Shown: positions 1 to 11,312, counted from the stretch's first letter. The stretch is DNA of 64,000 nt from Candidatus Pantoea edessiphila (GCF_002933335.1 NZ_PDKS01000002.1:62001-126000), one strand, 5' to 3'. Translations and numbers: made by a program. The notes: generated by a model from the sequence alone, not told the origin.

Positions 1-951
1 ACTTTACAGCAAAATAGAGCTAAAACAATGAAAATCGAATTAACAGGTAATATATCCAGTTGTATAACCGCAAAAGACATCATACTTTCAATTATAGGCA
101 GACTTGGCAGTAATGCAGGGACTGGATACGTAGTTGAATTCAGTGGATCCTTAATTAGTCAGATGAGCATGGAAAGTCGTATGACTTTATGTAATATGGT
201 AATTGAAATGGGAGCTAAATCAGGTTTGATAGCTCCAGATGAAATTACCTTTAATTATCTAAAAAACAAACCATTTTCTCCAAAAGGTAAACAGTGGGAA
301 AAAACAGTTAAATATTGGCAAACACTAAAATCTGATCCTGATGCTAATTTTGATTCTATCATAAAAATTAATGTTTCAGATATAGCTCCTCAAGTAACAT
401 GGGGTACTAATCCTAGTCAGGTAATATCTATTGATCAATTAATACCTAACCCTATTTCTTTTACTAATCCAATAGAACGTAATTCAGTAAAAAAAGCTCT
501 AGATTACATGCAACTTACACCAGATACAAAATTGACAAATGTACATATTGATAAAGTATTTATTGGGTCTTGCACTAATTCAAGAATTGAAGATATTCGT
601 TTAGCTGCTATGGTTATAAAAGGTAAAAAAGTAGCAAAAGGTATATCTGCAATGGTAGTACCAGGTTCAGGATTAGTAAAAATACAAGCAGAAAATGAAG
701 GTTTAGATAAAATTTTTTTAGAAGCTGGTTTTGAATGGCGGCTACCTGGATGTTCTATGTGCTTAGCAATGAATGATGATCGTTTAAATCCAGGAGAAAG
801 ATGTGCCTCTACTACTAATAGGAATTTTGAAGGGAGACAAGGTCGAGGAAGCTTTACTCATCTTGTTAGTCCTTTAATGGCAGCAGCTGCTGCTATAAAA
901 GGTCATTTTTTTGACATACGAAAATTACAAAAACAGGAGAATTTTCATTAA
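1..951 (+). CDS. leuC: 3-isopropylmalate dehydratase large subunit, 5' truncated by window edge
   Basis: Aconitase-family large subunit that, with LeuD, isomerises 2-isopropylmalate to 3-isopropylmalate in leucine synthesis. The reading frame is open from base 1; the ATG at 28 is internal, because the preceding codons (TLQQNRAKT) continue the family alignment. About 316 C-terminal residues of a usual ~466 are visible. Iron-sulfur cluster ligands are present: the cysteine in [11 protein letters not shown] and the pair in [11 protein letters not shown]. The substrate-site stretch NPGERCAST and the end GHFFDIRK also match. The stop codon is separated from leuD by one base, so the two are surely cotranscribed. 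Identity is certain; only the N-terminus is missing. Confidence 0.97.
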   Translation, partial: TLQQNRAKTMKIELTGNISSCITAKDIILSIIGRLGSNAGTGYVVEFSGSLISQMSMESRMTLCNMVIEMGAKSGLIAPDEITFNYLKNKPFSPKGKQWEKTVKYWQTLKSDPDANFDSIIKINVSDIAPQVTWGTNPSQVISIDQLIPNPISFTNPIERNSVKKALDYMQLTPDTKLTNVHIDKVFIGSCTNSRIEDIRLAAMVIKGKKVAKGISAMVVPGSGLVKIQAENEGLDKIFLEAGFEWRLPGCSMCLAMNDDRLNPGERCASTTNRNFEGRQGRGSFTHLVSPLMAAAAAIKGHFFDIRKLQKQENFH

Positions 952-952
952 A

Positions 953-1561
953 ATGTTAAATAATTTTATTCAACATACTGGAATTGTTGCTCCTTTAGAT
1001 ATAGTAAATATAGATACTGATACGATTATTCCTAAACAATTTTTACATAAAATATCACGTATTGGTTTTGGTAAAAATTTATTTCATAATTGGAGATATG
1101 AAGATGTAGAAGGAAAAAAATTAAATTTGGATTTTATACTTAATAAAAAAGAATTTCAATTTGCAAGTATATTATTAACGCGTGAAAATTTCGGATGTGG
1201 ATCATCTAGAGAACATGCTGTTTGGGCTTTAATGGATTTTGGTTTTCGTGTAATTATAGCACCAAGTTTTGCAGATATTTTTTATAAAAACAGCATTAAC
1301 AATAAACTTTTACCAATACAATTAAGCATAAAAGAAATAAATGAAATGTTTTATTTAGTTGTAAATCATTACGGTGTTATGTTTAAAGTAGACATAAAAA
1401 AATTAAAAATAATCACAGAAAATAAAATTTATCAATTTGAAATAGATGATTATCATCATAAATGTATGATGAACGGTATAGATAATATTACATCAACATT
1501 AGAACACGAATCATTAATTTTAAATTATGAACAGAAAAATCCTGATTTTTTTATAAATTAA
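953..1561 (+). CDS. leuD: 3-isopropylmalate dehydratase small subunit
   Basis: Swivel-domain partner of LeuC in leucine biosynthesis. The 202-residue product matches the usual ~201. Signatures seen: DTDTIIPKQFL near residue 20, the ENFGCGSSREHA loop that contacts substrate, and APSFADIFYKNS. The frame is open upstream to 911, but the ATG at 953 fits the family N-terminus (HTGIVAPLD follows) and has an AGGAGA ribosome site about 12 bases upstream inside the leuC end. The gene lies one base after the leuC stop, so translational coupling is likely. No leuA or leuB is visible in this window. Confidence 0.97.
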   Translation: MLNNFIQHTGIVAPLDIVNIDTDTIIPKQFLHKISRIGFGKNLFHNWRYEDVEGKKLNLDFILNKKEFQFASILLTRENFGCGSSREHAVWALMDFGFRVIIAPSFADIFYKNSINNKLLPIQLSIKEINEMFYLVVNHYGVMFKVDIKKLKIITENKIYQFEIDDYHHKCMMNGIDNITSTLEHESLILNYEQKNPDFFIN

Positions 1562-1825
1562 AAATTTAATAAACTAATTTGACTGTTAATTATACACTAT
1601 CTATTATGGTCTTTTTTTCATTAATTAATATTATTCCAGATTAATCTATTAGTTATAGTAGAAATTAATCAATAATTATTCAAGCTACTATTCTACTATT
1701 ACCTGAATATATAATATACTCTACTATCAGTATATCATGTTTAATAAAACAATGCTATTAATTAATAATTAATGAAATTATATGTTTTATTACAATGAAT
1801 AATTATCTATGGAATAAGAAATAAT

Positions 1826-3106
1826 ATGAAAAATTGGAAAATATTAATTATTATATTACTGGTCAGTGCTAATCTGTGTGCTAAAACTAAATTAACTGAT
1901 AGTATTGCTGCAATAGTTAATAATGATATAATTCTCGAAAGTGAAATAAATGAGAATATAAATAATTTAAATATTACACAATATATTAACAATGGACAGT
2001 CATTAGATTATAAAAATTTACGTAATAAAATTATTAAAGATCAGATTATTGAAAAAATAATTTTTCAAATGGGAGAACAAATTGGTCTGGATATAACCAA
2101 TGATAAATTAGATTTTATTATCAAAAATATATCTGCTAAAAATCACAAAAGCACAAGTGAATTGTATCAATATTTGTCACAAAATAATATGACATATGAT
2201 ACATATCGAAAACAATTACATAAACAAATAATAATGTCTATAATTGGTAATAAACAAATATTAAAGAACATTGTTGTTTACCCGCAAGAAATAAATAGTT
2301 ACAGTAAAAAAATTATCTTAGATAAATTTAATGAAATCACAATTAATCTCAGTCAAATTATATTACCATTACCAGAAAATCCAACTAAAAAACAATTAAA
2401 TGAAAAAAAAACATTAGCTAAAAATATTATTGATAGCCTTAAAAAAGGCGCTAGTTTTCAAAATTTAGCAAACAAATATTCTTCATTATTGCGGATAGAA
2501 AATTTAGGGTGGAAAAAAATTAAAGAAATACCTGATATTTTTGCTGAAAAGTTAACAAATTTAAAAAAAGACCTTATTGTTGGTCCTATTCAGAGCGGAG
2601 TAGGGGTACATATTTTAAAAATAAATGACGTTAACAATGATAATATTTATTTAACTGAAATGCAAATTCGTATTTTTCCTATTGAAATATCCTCTCATTC
2701 AATTGATAAGAAAGAAATTTTTATCAAATTAAATGATATTATTTACGAGTTTAATTCTAAAAAAATCAATCTAGAAAATGCTATAATGCAATTATCTAAT
2801 ATTTTTCCTCTTATAGAAAAAAATATAGATTCTAAATGGATATTATTTAATAATTCTTCAAAGAAAGAAATATACAATATATTAAGTAAATTAGAGAATA
2901 CTCAAATGAGTAAACCAGTATATTTTAATGGACACTGGTATATCTTACAAAAATTAAATTCACATAAAATTAATAATACTGATACATATCAAAGAAAATT
3001 ATCTTTTATGAATATTATTAATAGTAAAGTAAACGAAGAATTAGAATATCTAATTCAACAAAAATTGGCTCAATCTTACATAAAGATCATAGAAAATAAT
3101 GACTAA
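1826..3106 (+). CDS. surA: Periplasmic chaperone SurA (second parvulin domain degenerate)
   Basis: Periplasmic chaperone that escorts outer-membrane beta-barrel proteins. The 426-residue length equals the family norm (428 in E. coli). A signal peptide is visible (hydrophobic stretch ending ANLCA-KTKL), then the N-terminal module (IAAIVNNDIILESEI) and the C-terminal helix (QSYIKIIENND). The first parvulin domain is recognisable (LGWKKIKEIPDIF, GPIQSGVGVHILKIND). The second domain, which carries the prolyl isomerase activity in E. coli, has lost its signatures: the usual HARHIL segment reads QIRIFPIE and no GGDLGW-like motif is left. The gene overlaps pdxA by 8 bp. In E. coli lptD lies directly upstream; it is absent here. 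I infer that the chaperone role is kept. Confidence 0.93.
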   Translation: MKNWKILIIILLVSANLCAKTKLTDSIAAIVNNDIILESEINENINNLNITQYINNGQSLDYKNLRNKIIKDQIIEKIIFQMGEQIGLDITNDKLDFIIKNISAKNHKSTSELYQYLSQNNMTYDTYRKQLHKQIIMSIIGNKQILKNIVVYPQEINSYSKKIILDKFNEITINLSQIILPLPENPTKKQLNEKKTLAKNIIDSLKKGASFQNLANKYSSLLRIENLGWKKIKEIPDIFAEKLTNLKKDLIVGPIQSGVGVHILKINDVNNDNIYLTEMQIRIFPIEISSHSIDKKEIFIKLNDIIYEFNSKKINLENAIMQLSNIFPLIEKNIDSKWILFNNSSKKEIYNILSKLENTQMSKPVYFNGHWYILQKLNSHKINNTDTYQRKLSFMNIINSKVNEELEYLIQQKLAQSYIKIIENND

Positions 3107-4091
3107 TAATTCTCGTATAATTATTACTCCTGGTGAACCAGCTGGAATTGGTCCTGATATAATTATTCAATTAGCTCAAAGAAATTGGCCAGTTGAATTA
3201 GTAGTATGTGCTTCTCCTAAATTGCTAAATGATAGAGCTGCTCAGCTTAATTTGCCATTAAATCTATATAATTATCATCCTGATATCGTCAACAAAAACA
3301 GGCAAGTAGGAAACTTGGCTATTATTCCTATTGAATTGTCAAATCCAGTAACTCCTGGTCAATTATCTATAGCTAATAGTAGATATGTAATTAAAACTTT
3401 AATTAAATCTTGTAATGAGTGTATAAAAGGAAAATTTCAAGCAATAGTGACAGGTCCAGTAAACAAATATATTATTAATAATGCTGGAATACCTTTTACC
3501 GGACATACTGAATTATTTGCACGTCTTGCATCAGCAAAACAAGTCGTAATGATGTTAGTAAACAAAAAATTTCGAGTGGCATTAGCAACTACTCATATTC
3601 CATTAAAATCAGTATCAAATTTTATTACAAAAAAACATTTATATAAAATCATTTATATAATATATGAAGAACTTCAAAAAAAATTTTTCATTAAAAACCC
3701 ATCAATATATATTTGTGGATTAAATCCACATGCAGGCGATGGAGGTTACATAGGTACAGAAGAAATTGAAACTATTATTCCAGTAATTAATGAACTTAAT
3801 ATGAAAGGTTTAAAATTAACTGGACCAATATCTGCTGATACTATATTTCAAGAAAAAATTTTAAAAAAAGCTGATGTGATTTTAGCTATGTATCATGATC
3901 AAGGATTACCAGTTTTAAAATCTTTTAGCTTTACTAAATCAGTCAATGTTACTTTAGGTTTGCCATTTATTAGAACATCGGTAGATCATGGCACTGCACT
4001 TGAATTAGCTTCCACAGGAAATGCCAATCCTGAAAGCCTATTTATGGCTCTTAATTTAGCAATTGATATGATTGAGATAAACAATGAATAA
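3099..4091 (+). CDS. pdxA: 4-hydroxythreonine-4-phosphate dehydrogenase
   Basis: NAD-dependent enzyme of the DXP-dependent pyridoxal phosphate pathway; its product feeds PdxJ. The 330-residue product matches the family (329 in E. coli). The N-terminal ITPGEPAGIGPD motif is present, as are the three metal-binding histidines in FTGHTELFA, GLNPHAGDGG and MYHDQGLPVLK. The start ATG lies inside the 3' end of surA (8-bp overlap), and the 3' end overlaps ksgA by 8 bp, giving a tightly coupled surA-pdxA-ksgA operon as in E. coli. Confidence 0.97.
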   Translation: MTNNSRIIITPGEPAGIGPDIIIQLAQRNWPVELVVCASPKLLNDRAAQLNLPLNLYNYHPDIVNKNRQVGNLAIIPIELSNPVTPGQLSIANSRYVIKTLIKSCNECIKGKFQAIVTGPVNKYIINNAGIPFTGHTELFARLASAKQVVMMLVNKKFRVALATTHIPLKSVSNFITKKHLYKIIYIIYEELQKKFFIKNPSIYICGLNPHAGDGGYIGTEEIETIIPVINELNMKGLKLTGPISADTIFQEKILKKADVILAMYHDQGLPVLKSFSFTKSVNVTLGLPFIRTSVDHGTALELASTGNANPESLFMALNLAIDMIEINNE

Positions 4092-4917
4092 ATTTATATA
4101 CCAAGATCATATTGTTCGGAAACGTTTTGGTCAAAATTTCTTAAATGATGATTTTGTGATTAAAAAAATAATATCTACTATTAATCCTCAGGAAGGTCAA
4201 TTATTAATTGAAATTGGTCCAGGGTTAGGTGCTTTAACTCAACATATCTGTAAATATACTAATAAATTAATTGTAATTGAATTAGATTCTAATTTAGCAG
4301 AGAAATTAAAAGTAAATCCGATATTCGGTTCTAAATTGAGTGTTTTTCAAAAAGACGTAATGAAATTTGATTTTAAAAATTTGTCTTTTAAAAACAATCA
4401 ATTACTGAGAATATTTGGTAATTTACCTTATCATATCTCTACCATATTGATATTCAACCTATTTAAAAATATTGGTTTAATTAAAGATATGCATTTTACT
4501 TTACAGAAAGAAGTAGTTGATCGTATGGTTGTTGGTCCAGGCAGTAAAATATATAGCCGTCTGAGCGTAATGACACAGTATCATTGTAAAGTAATTCCAA
4601 TATTAGAGATTTATCCTAAATCTTTTATACCAATACCCAAAGTAAATTCCATATTCGTTAGATTAATTCCATATGATAAGTTACCTTATCCAGTAATTGA
4701 TGTAAATTTATTAAATTATATTACTACTATCGCTTTTAGCCAGCGCCGAAAGAAATTAAAAAACAGTTTAAGTACAGTAATTCCCTTAAATACCCTTAAA
4801 AAACTTTCAGTTGATCCTGAATTACGAGCAGAAAATATTACAGTTTCACAATACTGTAGTTTAGCTAATTGGTTATCTAAGTCATTAAAACAAACTCAGG
4901 AACAAAAATATAATTAA
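4084..4917 (+). CDS. rsmA: 16S rRNA dimethyladenosine transferase KsgA/RsmA
   Basis: Dimethylates the two adjacent adenosines (A1518/A1519) near the 3' end of 16S rRNA during 30S maturation. The 277-residue product is near the usual 273. SAM-binding motifs: FGQNFLND, IEIGPGLGALT (motif I) and the catalytic motif NLPYH (NLPYN in E. coli, a conservative variant), followed by the C-terminal RAENITVSQYC stretch. The start overlaps the pdxA end by 8 bp. Downstream, apaG is a pseudogene. Also known as ksgA. Confidence 0.97.
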   Translation: MNKFIYQDHIVRKRFGQNFLNDDFVIKKIISTINPQEGQLLIEIGPGLGALTQHICKYTNKLIVIELDSNLAEKLKVNPIFGSKLSVFQKDVMKFDFKNLSFKNNQLLRIFGNLPYHISTILIFNLFKNIGLIKDMHFTLQKEVVDRMVVGPGSKIYSRLSVMTQYHCKVIPILEIYPKSFIPIPKVNSIFVRLIPYDKLPYPVIDVNLLNYITTIAFSQRRKKLKNSLSTVIPLNTLKKLSVDPELRAENITVSQYCSLANWLSKSLKQTQEQKYN

Positions 4918-4921
4918 ATTA

Positions 4922-5224
4922 ATTAGCAAGATAACAAAAATATAGAGTTTAAATATAGAATCTCAATATTATCCTAAAAAATACTGTTATATCTTTACTT
5001 ATATAATAATAATTCGTAATATGAACTAATTTTAAAAGATATTAATTAAGCGTTATTAGTTGATTACTGATATTAATAGCCGAGAAGTTAAAATTCATAA
5101 AGAATCTATATTTTGGAGAAACACCTTGCTTGTTGAAACACCACTAAGCACTATTGTAAATTTAATCACTACTGTAAATAGTTTATCATTTAATAACCAA
5201 TGTAAACAAGTAATAAATTATTAA
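4922..5224 (+). pseudogene. apaG: apaG remnant, in frame but with several stops
   Basis: Reading from 4922 in one frame gives segments that line up with E. coli ApaG without frameshift. NIESQYYPKKYCYIFTYI then IRN matches YIEAQSSPDNERYVFAY then TVTIRN. After exactly ten codons comes RY(stop)LIT, matching RYWLIT. The stop codon at 5057-5059 (TAG) replaces the Trp codon. Other stops fall at 4943, 5027 and 5033. Near the 3' part, LLVETPLST matches IIETPLGT after an apparent in-frame loss of about 13 codons. The position between ksgA and apaH is exactly where apaG sits in E. coli. ApaG is a small protein of poorly defined function linked to the apaH operon. The remnant cannot encode a full protein. 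Confidence 0.88.
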
Positions 5225-5320
5225 AATAACTATTTTAGTTGTCATAGTTCTATTACAAATTGCATTTACTGAAATAAGGTTCATTTGACTAACGATAGAT
5301 TATAGTTGGATATAAAATTT

Positions 5321-6145
5321 ATGAGTACATATCTAATTGGTGATATCCATGGTTGTTATAGAGAGTTACTTGTTTTATTGAAAAAAGTTAATTTTCATCC
5401 TAAAAATGATACTTTATGGTTAACAGGTGATTTAGTTGCTCGAGGACCAAATTCATTAGATGTATTGCGTTATATTAAATCAATTGATCAAGATCAATGT
5501 GTAAGATTAGTTTTGGGTAATCACGATTTAAATCTTTTAGCCATTTATGCTGGAATTCATCATGCCAAATCTAAATATCAATTAACAAAACTTTTAGAAG
5601 CTGAAGATATCGAAGATTTAATTAATTGGCTTCGTTGCAAACCCCTAATACAAATAGATAATCAAAAAAAAATCATTATGTCACATGCTGGAATTACTCC
5701 TCAATGGGATTTAAAAACCGCAAAAACATGTGCATATGAAATAGAAAAGATACTTTCCAGTGACATGTATATGTTATTTCTAAATTCTATGCATGGAAAT
5801 TTGCCAAATAATTGGAGTGAGAAACTTACAGGATTAGCTAGATTGCGATTTATTACTAATGCTCTTACAAGAATGAGATATTGTTTTTATAATGGTCAAT
5901 TAGAGATGTTTTCTAAAAATATTTTAGAATCTAGAAATTCATCGTTAAAACCTTGGTTTAATATTAAAAATAAAATAACAGATGATTATACAATAATTTT
6001 TGGACATTGGTCTGCATTGCAAGGAAAAGGTACTCCAAAAAAAATTATTGGATTAGATACAGGTTGTTGTTGGGGAGGAAAACTTACTCTTTTACATTGG
6101 GAAGAAAAAAAATATTGGAGAATTAAAAAGTTAACAACTATTTAA
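5321..6145 (+). CDS. apaH: Diadenosine tetraphosphatase (symmetrical)
   Basis: Calcineurin-like metallophosphatase that cleaves Ap4A to two ADP and also attacks Np4-type RNA caps. The 274-residue product is close to the usual 280. The phosphoesterase motifs are in order: GDIHGCYRE at the N-terminus, [17 protein letters not shown], then the late FGHWSALQG and [10 protein letters not shown]. The start is placed at the ATG of [11 protein letters not shown]; a TTG five codons upstream is in frame but unsupported by homology. It ends 9 bp from folA in convergent orientation. Its partner apaG has decayed just upstream. Confidence 0.96.
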   Translation: MSTYLIGDIHGCYRELLVLLKKVNFHPKNDTLWLTGDLVARGPNSLDVLRYIKSIDQDQCVRLVLGNHDLNLLAIYAGIHHAKSKYQLTKLLEAEDIEDLINWLRCKPLIQIDNQKKIIMSHAGITPQWDLKTAKTCAYEIEKILSSDMYMLFLNSMHGNLPNNWSEKLTGLARLRFITNALTRMRYCFYNGQLEMFSKNILESRNSSLKPWFNIKNKITDDYTIIFGHWSALQGKGTPKKIIGLDTGCCWGGKLTLLHWEEKKYWRIKKLTTI

Positions 6146-6154
6146 ATAAACATA

Positions 6155-6640
6155 TTATTTATAATAACGACGTAATATTTCAAAATTACAACTATATTTA
6201 TTTTTTTTATCAAAATTATGAAATCTACTAAATATCAATTTCCATTCATGAGGATTATAATATGGAAATTTTTTATCACCTTTAATGTTAACATGTACGT
6301 GAGTTAAATAGAGCAAATCAGCATCATTAATCATTTGTTTATATATACTTTCACCACCTATTATCATTGTTTCGCTGAATGTATTTGATATTGTTACTGC
6401 TTCATCTAAAGACCTGGCCCAAGTTATGTTTTCTGATTTCACAGGATTACTACTAACAACAATGTTGAGTCTATAGGGTAAAGCACGACCTATTGATTCG
6501 AATGTCATTCTTCCCATAATAATAGGTTTATTAATAGTATTTTTTTTAAACCACATTAAGTCTTCAGGAAGTCTCCACATCATCCTATTTCGTAATCCTA
6601 TGAAATGATTATTTTCAAATGAAGCAATTATACTAATCAT
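6155..6640 (-). CDS. folA: Dihydrofolate reductase
   Basis: Reduces dihydrofolate to tetrahydrofolate with NADPH. The 161-residue product matches the chromosomal E. coli type (159). Key sites seen: the Met20-loop region NRMMWRLPEDL with the catalytic acidic residue (D in PEDL), the NADPH-binding GRMTFESIGR and the late MIIGGESIYK and YLTHV motifs. It starts just after the end of carB on the same strand (17-bp gap) and converges with apaH. Together with folP in this window it gives two steps of folate metabolism. Confidence 0.97.
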   Translation of the reverse strand: MISIIASFENNHFIGLRNRMMWRLPEDLMWFKKNTINKPIIMGRMTFESIGRALPYRLNIVVSSNPVKSENITWARSLDEAVTISNTFSETMIIGGESIYKQMINDADLLYLTHVHVNIKGDKKFPYYNPHEWKLIFSRFHNFDKKNKYSCNFEILRRYYK

Positions 6641-6657
6641 TTTTAAATACTCTAAAA

Positions 6658-9600
6658 TTATTTTTTATTAAAAAAACAATTAGTTTTGTTATTATGCAAT
6701 TGTTTATGTAATTCTTGTATAGAAATAATCCTATCAATTGGATCAATATCTAGTGCCATAACTGTAGCAAAACTTCCATTTAATGTAGTGTTATAGTATA
6801 CATTATATTTAAGTGCATTATTCCTGATCATTCTTGAATCTTCAATAGATTGACGACCAGAGGCAGTATTTACAATGTAAGTATATTCACCGTTATTTAA
6901 GCGATCTTGGATATTTGGATGTTCACCATCACGGACTTTTTTTACTACACGAACATCAATACCTGATTTTTTTAATATTAAAGCCGTACCATATGTAGCA
7001 TCTAATTTAAAACCAAAATTTTGTAATTTTATTGCAAGATCAACGATACGCTTTTTATCACGTTTTCTAACTGACAATAAAACTCTTCCATTCTTTTTCA
7101 TATTACATTGAGCACTTAACATAGCTTTAGCAAACGCTTCCTTAAAACTTCTTCCAATACCCATAACCTCACCAGTTGAACGCATTTCCGGACCAAGAAT
7201 TGGATCAGATCCTTGAAATTTAATAAACGGCAAAACTACTTCTTTTACTGAAAAATAATTTGGAATGACTTCTGTAGTAATATTTTGGTCAGATAACGTT
7301 TTTCCGACCATTACAAGTGCAGCAACTTTTGCTAATGGAATACCAGTAGCCTTAGATACAAATGGAATAGTACGTGCAGCTCTTGGATTGATTTCAATCA
7401 AGTAAACTTCTTGCTCTTTAACTGCAAATTGAACGTTCATAAGACCGCAAATATTTAACTCTTTAGCTAATTTTTTTATTTGCTTGCGTATAACATCTTG
7501 AATGTCTTGGTTTAAGGTATATGCAGGAAGCGAACAAGCAGAATCTCCAGAATGCACACCAGCTTGTTCTATATGTTCCATAATTCCTCCAATTAATAGA
7601 TGATTACCGTCAAAAATAGCATCAACATCTACTTCAATAGCATCCTCTATAAAATGATCTATTAATATTGGATTATCATTAGATATGAACATTACAGATT
7701 GAAAATAATTTTTGAGATCATATTCATCGTATATGATTTCCATAGCACGACCTCCTAAAACATACGAAGGACGTATTAAAATGGGATAACCAACTTTATT
7801 AGCTTTATATATAGCTTCATCTAAACTTACAACAGTATCATTATCTGGTTGTTTTAAATTGAGATTTTTCACCAATTGTTGAAATCGAGAACGATTTTCT
7901 GCACAATCTATGGAATCTGTACTTGTACCAATGATAGGCACACCATGTTGTTCTAATAAACGAGCTAATTTTAATGGAGTTTGACCTCCATATTGCACGA
8001 TTACTCCTAAAGGTTTTTCAATACGGACTATTTCTAATACATCTTCTAATGTTATTGGCTCAAAATAAAGACGATTAGAAATATCGTAGTCAGTTGATAC
8101 TGTTTCTGGATTGCAGTTGATCATAATAGTTTCGTAACCATGTTCACGTAATGCTAATGAAGCATGAACACAACAATAATCAAATTCTATACCTTGCCCT
8201 ATACGATTTGGTCCTCCTCCTATTATAATGATCTTTTTTTTGTTTTTATTTGGATTTGATTCACATTCTTCTTCATAAGTTGAATACATATATGCAGTAT
8301 TAGTATCAAATTCTGCAGCACAAGTATCAATACGCTTATAAACTGGATATAAATTATAAAATATTCTCCTTTGACGAATATCACTCTCTTTTACCCCAGT
8401 TAAGTGTGCTAAACGTTTATCAGAAAAACCTTTACGTTTTAACATTAATAAAAATACTTGATTTAAACCATCTATTCCTTCTAATATAACTTTGTTCTCT
8501 AAATTTACTAGTTCTTCTATTTGAATTAAAAACCATTTGTCAATGTTGGTCAGTTTAAAAATACTATCAACAGACATGCCCGCTCTGAATGCATCGGCAA
8601 TGTACCAGATTCTATCTGAACTGGCTATTTTTAGTTCATTACGAATATCATTTAATTTTATATTTTTATTAATATTTAGTTTAGTATCTAAACCGCTTAC
8701 TTCAACTTCCAAACTACGTAATGCCTTTTGTAATGATTCCTGGAAAGTACGTCCAATAGCCATTACTTCACCTACAGATTTCATCTGAGTAGTTAAGATA
8801 TTATTTGAACCGGGAAACTTTTCAAAATTAAAACGAGGTATTTTAGTAATAACGTAATCAATAGATGGTTCAAATGAAGCAGGTATTAAATTTCTTGTAA
8901 TGTCATTTTTTAGCTCGTCAAGAGTATATCCTACTGCTAATTTAGCAGCTACTTTAGCAATAGGAAAACCAGTTGCTTTTGAAGCTAAAGCAGAAGAACG
9001 TGATACTCGAGGATTCATTTCAATTATTATTAATCGCCCATTTTTTGGATTTATTGCAAATTGAACATTAGAACCACCTGTTTCTACTCCTATTGCACGT
9101 AACACTGCTATAGAAGCATTACGCATAATTTGGTATTCTTTATCTGTTAATGTTTGTGCAGGCGCTACTGTGATAGAATCTCCCGTATGGATACCCATAG
9201 CATCAAAGTTTTCTATTGAACATACTATTATGCAGTTATCATTTCGATCTCGTAATACTTCCATCTCATATTCTTTCCACCCGATTAGTGATTCGTCAAT
9301 TAATAATTCATTAGTAGGTGAAAGATCAAATCCTTGATTACATATTTCTTTAAATTCGGTATCATTGTAGGCTATACCACCGCCAGTTCCTCCCATAGTA
9401 AATGATGGACGTATAATACAAGGAAATCCTATATAATCAACAATTTTTAAAGCTTCTCCTATGGTTTTTGCAATTCCAGATCGTGCAGTTTCTAAACCAA
9501 TATGCTTCATTATATTATCAAATCGCTGACGATTTTCTGCTTTATCAATACTATCAGAACTAGCACCAATCATCGTTACATTAAACATATTTAATATTCC

Positions 9601-9915
9601 CCTACGATCTAATTCTAGAGCGCAAGTCAATGCTGTTTGTCCTCCCATAGTAGGCAGCAAGGCATCAGGTCTTTCTTTTTCAATAATTTTTTTTATAATT
9701 TTCCAATGTATTGGTTCAATGTAAGTAACATTAGCCATATCTGGATCTGTCATAATAGTAGCTGGATTAGAGTTTACTAAAATGATACGATAACCTTCTT
9801 GTTTTAAAACCTTGCAAGCTTGTACTCCAGAATAATCAAACTCACAGGCCTGTCCTATTATAATAGGACCTGCACCAAGAATCAGGATAGAATTTATATC
9901 TAGACGTTTCGGCAT
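6658..9915 (-). CDS. carB: Carbamoyl phosphate synthetase large subunit
   Basis: Makes carbamoyl phosphate from bicarbonate, ammonia and two ATP; ammonia is tunnelled from CarA. The 1085-residue protein has the expected duplicated ATP-grasp architecture: the first carboxyphosphate half ([31 protein letters not shown]), an oligomerisation region, the second half ([31 protein letters not shown]), and a C-terminal allosteric MGS-like domain ([14 protein letters not shown]). The start is set at ATG 9915, which gives [12 protein letters not shown] and has an AGGAG site 8 bases upstream. A longer in-frame start at 9951 would overlap carA. The carA stop is 13 bp upstream. The product feeds argI and pyrBI, both also in this window. 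Confidence 0.97.
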   Translation of the reverse strand: MPKRLDINSILILGAGPIIIGQACEFDYSGVQACKVLKQEGYRIILVNSNPATIMTDPDMANVTYIEPIHWKIIKKIIEKERPDALLPTMGGQTALTCALELDRRGILNMFNVTMIGASSDSIDKAENRQRFDNIMKHIGLETARSGIAKTIGEALKIVDYIGFPCIIRPSFTMGGTGGGIAYNDTEFKEICNQGFDLSPTNELLIDESLIGWKEYEMEVLRDRNDNCIIVCSIENFDAMGIHTGDSITVAPAQTLTDKEYQIMRNASIAVLRAIGVETGGSNVQFAINPKNGRLIIIEMNPRVSRSSALASKATGFPIAKVAAKLAVGYTLDELKNDITRNLIPASFEPSIDYVITKIPRFNFEKFPGSNNILTTQMKSVGEVMAIGRTFQESLQKALRSLEVEVSGLDTKLNINKNIKLNDIRNELKIASSDRIWYIADAFRAGMSVDSIFKLTNIDKWFLIQIEELVNLENKVILEGIDGLNQVFLLMLKRKGFSDKRLAHLTGVKESDIRQRRIFYNLYPVYKRIDTCAAEFDTNTAYMYSTYEEECESNPNKNKKKIIIIGGGPNRIGQGIEFDYCCVHASLALREHGYETIMINCNPETVSTDYDISNRLYFEPITLEDVLEIVRIEKPLGVIVQYGGQTPLKLARLLEQHGVPIIGTSTDSIDCAENRSRFQQLVKNLNLKQPDNDTVVSLDEAIYKANKVGYPILIRPSYVLGGRAMEIIYDEYDLKNYFQSVMFISNDNPILIDHFIEDAIEVDVDAIFDGNHLLIGGIMEHIEQAGVHSGDSACSLPAYTLNQDIQDVIRKQIKKLAKELNICGLMNVQFAVKEQEVYLIEINPRAARTIPFVSKATGIPLAKVAALVMVGKTLSDQNITTEVIPNYFSVKEVVLPFIKFQGSDPILGPEMRSTGEVMGIGRSFKEAFAKAMLSAQCNMKKNGRVLLSVRKRDKKRIVDLAIKLQNFGFKLDATYGTALILKKSGIDVRVVKKVRDGEHPNIQDRLNNGEYTYIVNTASGRQSIEDSRMIRNNALKYNVYYNTTLNGSFATVMALDIDPIDRIISIQELHKQLHNNKTNCFFNKK

Positions 9916-9928
9916 TATTAACTCCTGA

Positions 9929-11074
9929 TTACTTTTTTGAACAGCATTCATCCATCAATTCAATAAAATGATCGAATAATAACATTGCATCTAAAGGACC
10001 GGGACTTGCTTCTGGGTGTCCCTGAAAACTAAATGCTGGTTTATCAAAATGATGAATACCCTGTATTGTGTCATCAAAAAGTGAAACATGTGTTACATAT
10101 AAACAATTCGGTAAGCTAGTTTTATCAACTACAAAACAATGATTTTGCGCGGTGATCATGATTTTATTATTACTTAGATTTTTTACTGGATGATTTCCGC
10201 CATGATGTCCCGCTTTCATCTTTGTTATCTTTGCACCATTTGCTATAGCTAAAAGCTGATGTCCAAAACAAATTCCAAATATCGGAATTTGTATTTTTAA
10301 AAAATATCTAATATAATCAATGGCATATTTGCATAAACTGGGGTTTCCTGGACCATTAGATAAAACAATGCCATCTGGATTCATATCCATTACTTCTTGT
10401 GCTGAAGTTTGAGCAGGAACTACTGTTAAATAACATCCTTTATCTACAAGAATACGTAAAATATTAATTTTCACACCATAATCATAAACCACAACATTAT
10501 AACGAATTGATCTATTGTTTTTTTGTTTTGCAGCATCATGATTTATATAAACATTGCCCTGATTCCAATTATAAATATGAGATGTAGTAACTTCTTTTGA
10601 TATGTCTTTATCAGCTAATCCTATAAAATATTTAATTTTTTGTAAAGCAACTGAGCAATCTAAATTGTTATCTGTTATAATACATCCGTTTTGTGTACCT
10701 TTATTACGGATTATACGAGTTAATTTTCGGGTATCGATATCTGAAATAGCAATGATATTTTTGCGTTGCAAATATTTTGATAAGCATTCTTGATTACGAA
10801 AATTACTAGCTAATAATGATAAATCACGAATTATCAAACCACTAGCATAAATTTTATTTGATTCCTCATCTTCAAAATTAGTACCAACGTTTCCTATATG
10901 AGGATGAGTCAAAAGAATAATTTGAAGAAAATAGGAAGGATCAGTTAAAATTTCTTGATAACCAGTCATTGATGTATTAAATACAATTTCTCCTATTGTA
11001 GAGCCAGCAGCCCCAATAGCACGACCGAAAAATTGAGTCCCATCTTCTAGTACTAAAAGAGCTGATTTAACCAA
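9929..11074 (-). CDS. carA: Carbamoyl phosphate synthetase small (glutaminase) subunit, TTG start
   Basis: Class I glutamine amidotransferase subunit that supplies ammonia to CarB. The 381-residue product is nearly the same length as in E. coli (382). The triad is intact: nucleophile Cys in GICFGHQ, and His and Glu in [11 protein letters not shown]. The N-terminal domain reads [18 protein letters not shown]. The start codon is TTG (11072-11074) with AGGAGA upstream; E. coli carA also uses a UUG start, so the unusual start looks conserved. In E. coli the upstream region holds two promoters regulated by arginine and pyrimidines. I could not recognise an Arg box in the 238 bp upstream here. Confidence 0.97.
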   Translation of the reverse strand: MVKSALLVLEDGTQFFGRAIGAAGSTIGEIVFNTSMTGYQEILTDPSYFLQIILLTHPHIGNVGTNFEDEESNKIYASGLIIRDLSLLASNFRNQECLSKYLQRKNIIAISDIDTRKLTRIIRNKGTQNGCIITDNNLDCSVALQKIKYFIGLADKDISKEVTTSHIYNWNQGNVYINHDAAKQKNNRSIRYNVVVYDYGVKINILRILVDKGCYLTVVPAQTSAQEVMDMNPDGIVLSNGPGNPSLCKYAIDYIRYFLKIQIPIFGICFGHQLLAIANGAKITKMKAGHHGGNHPVKNLSNNKIMITAQNHCFVVDKTSLPNCLYVTHVSLFDDTIQGIHHFDKPAFSFQGHPEASPGPLDAMLLFDHFIELMDECCSKK

Positions 11075-11312
11075 AATATTCTCCTAGAAATGATAAAGTA
11101 GATTTAGAAAAATTAATAATGCTGTAAATTACATTAACTATTATTTATATTATTGTATTTTATTAAAACCTAATTTTTATTAGCAGCTATAATAATATTA
11201 TTTAATATAAATATTACTTGTTAATAAACAAATAAATAAAGCAAAAAATCTTAATTACTTTAATTTATTAAATTATTATGATGAAATCATTTAAGGTAAT
11301 ATTATTTTAATG

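Noticed and set aside
1562-1825. lptD remnant between leuD and surA
   Set aside because: E. coli has lptD before surA, but no frame in these 264 bp shows LptD C-terminal residues.
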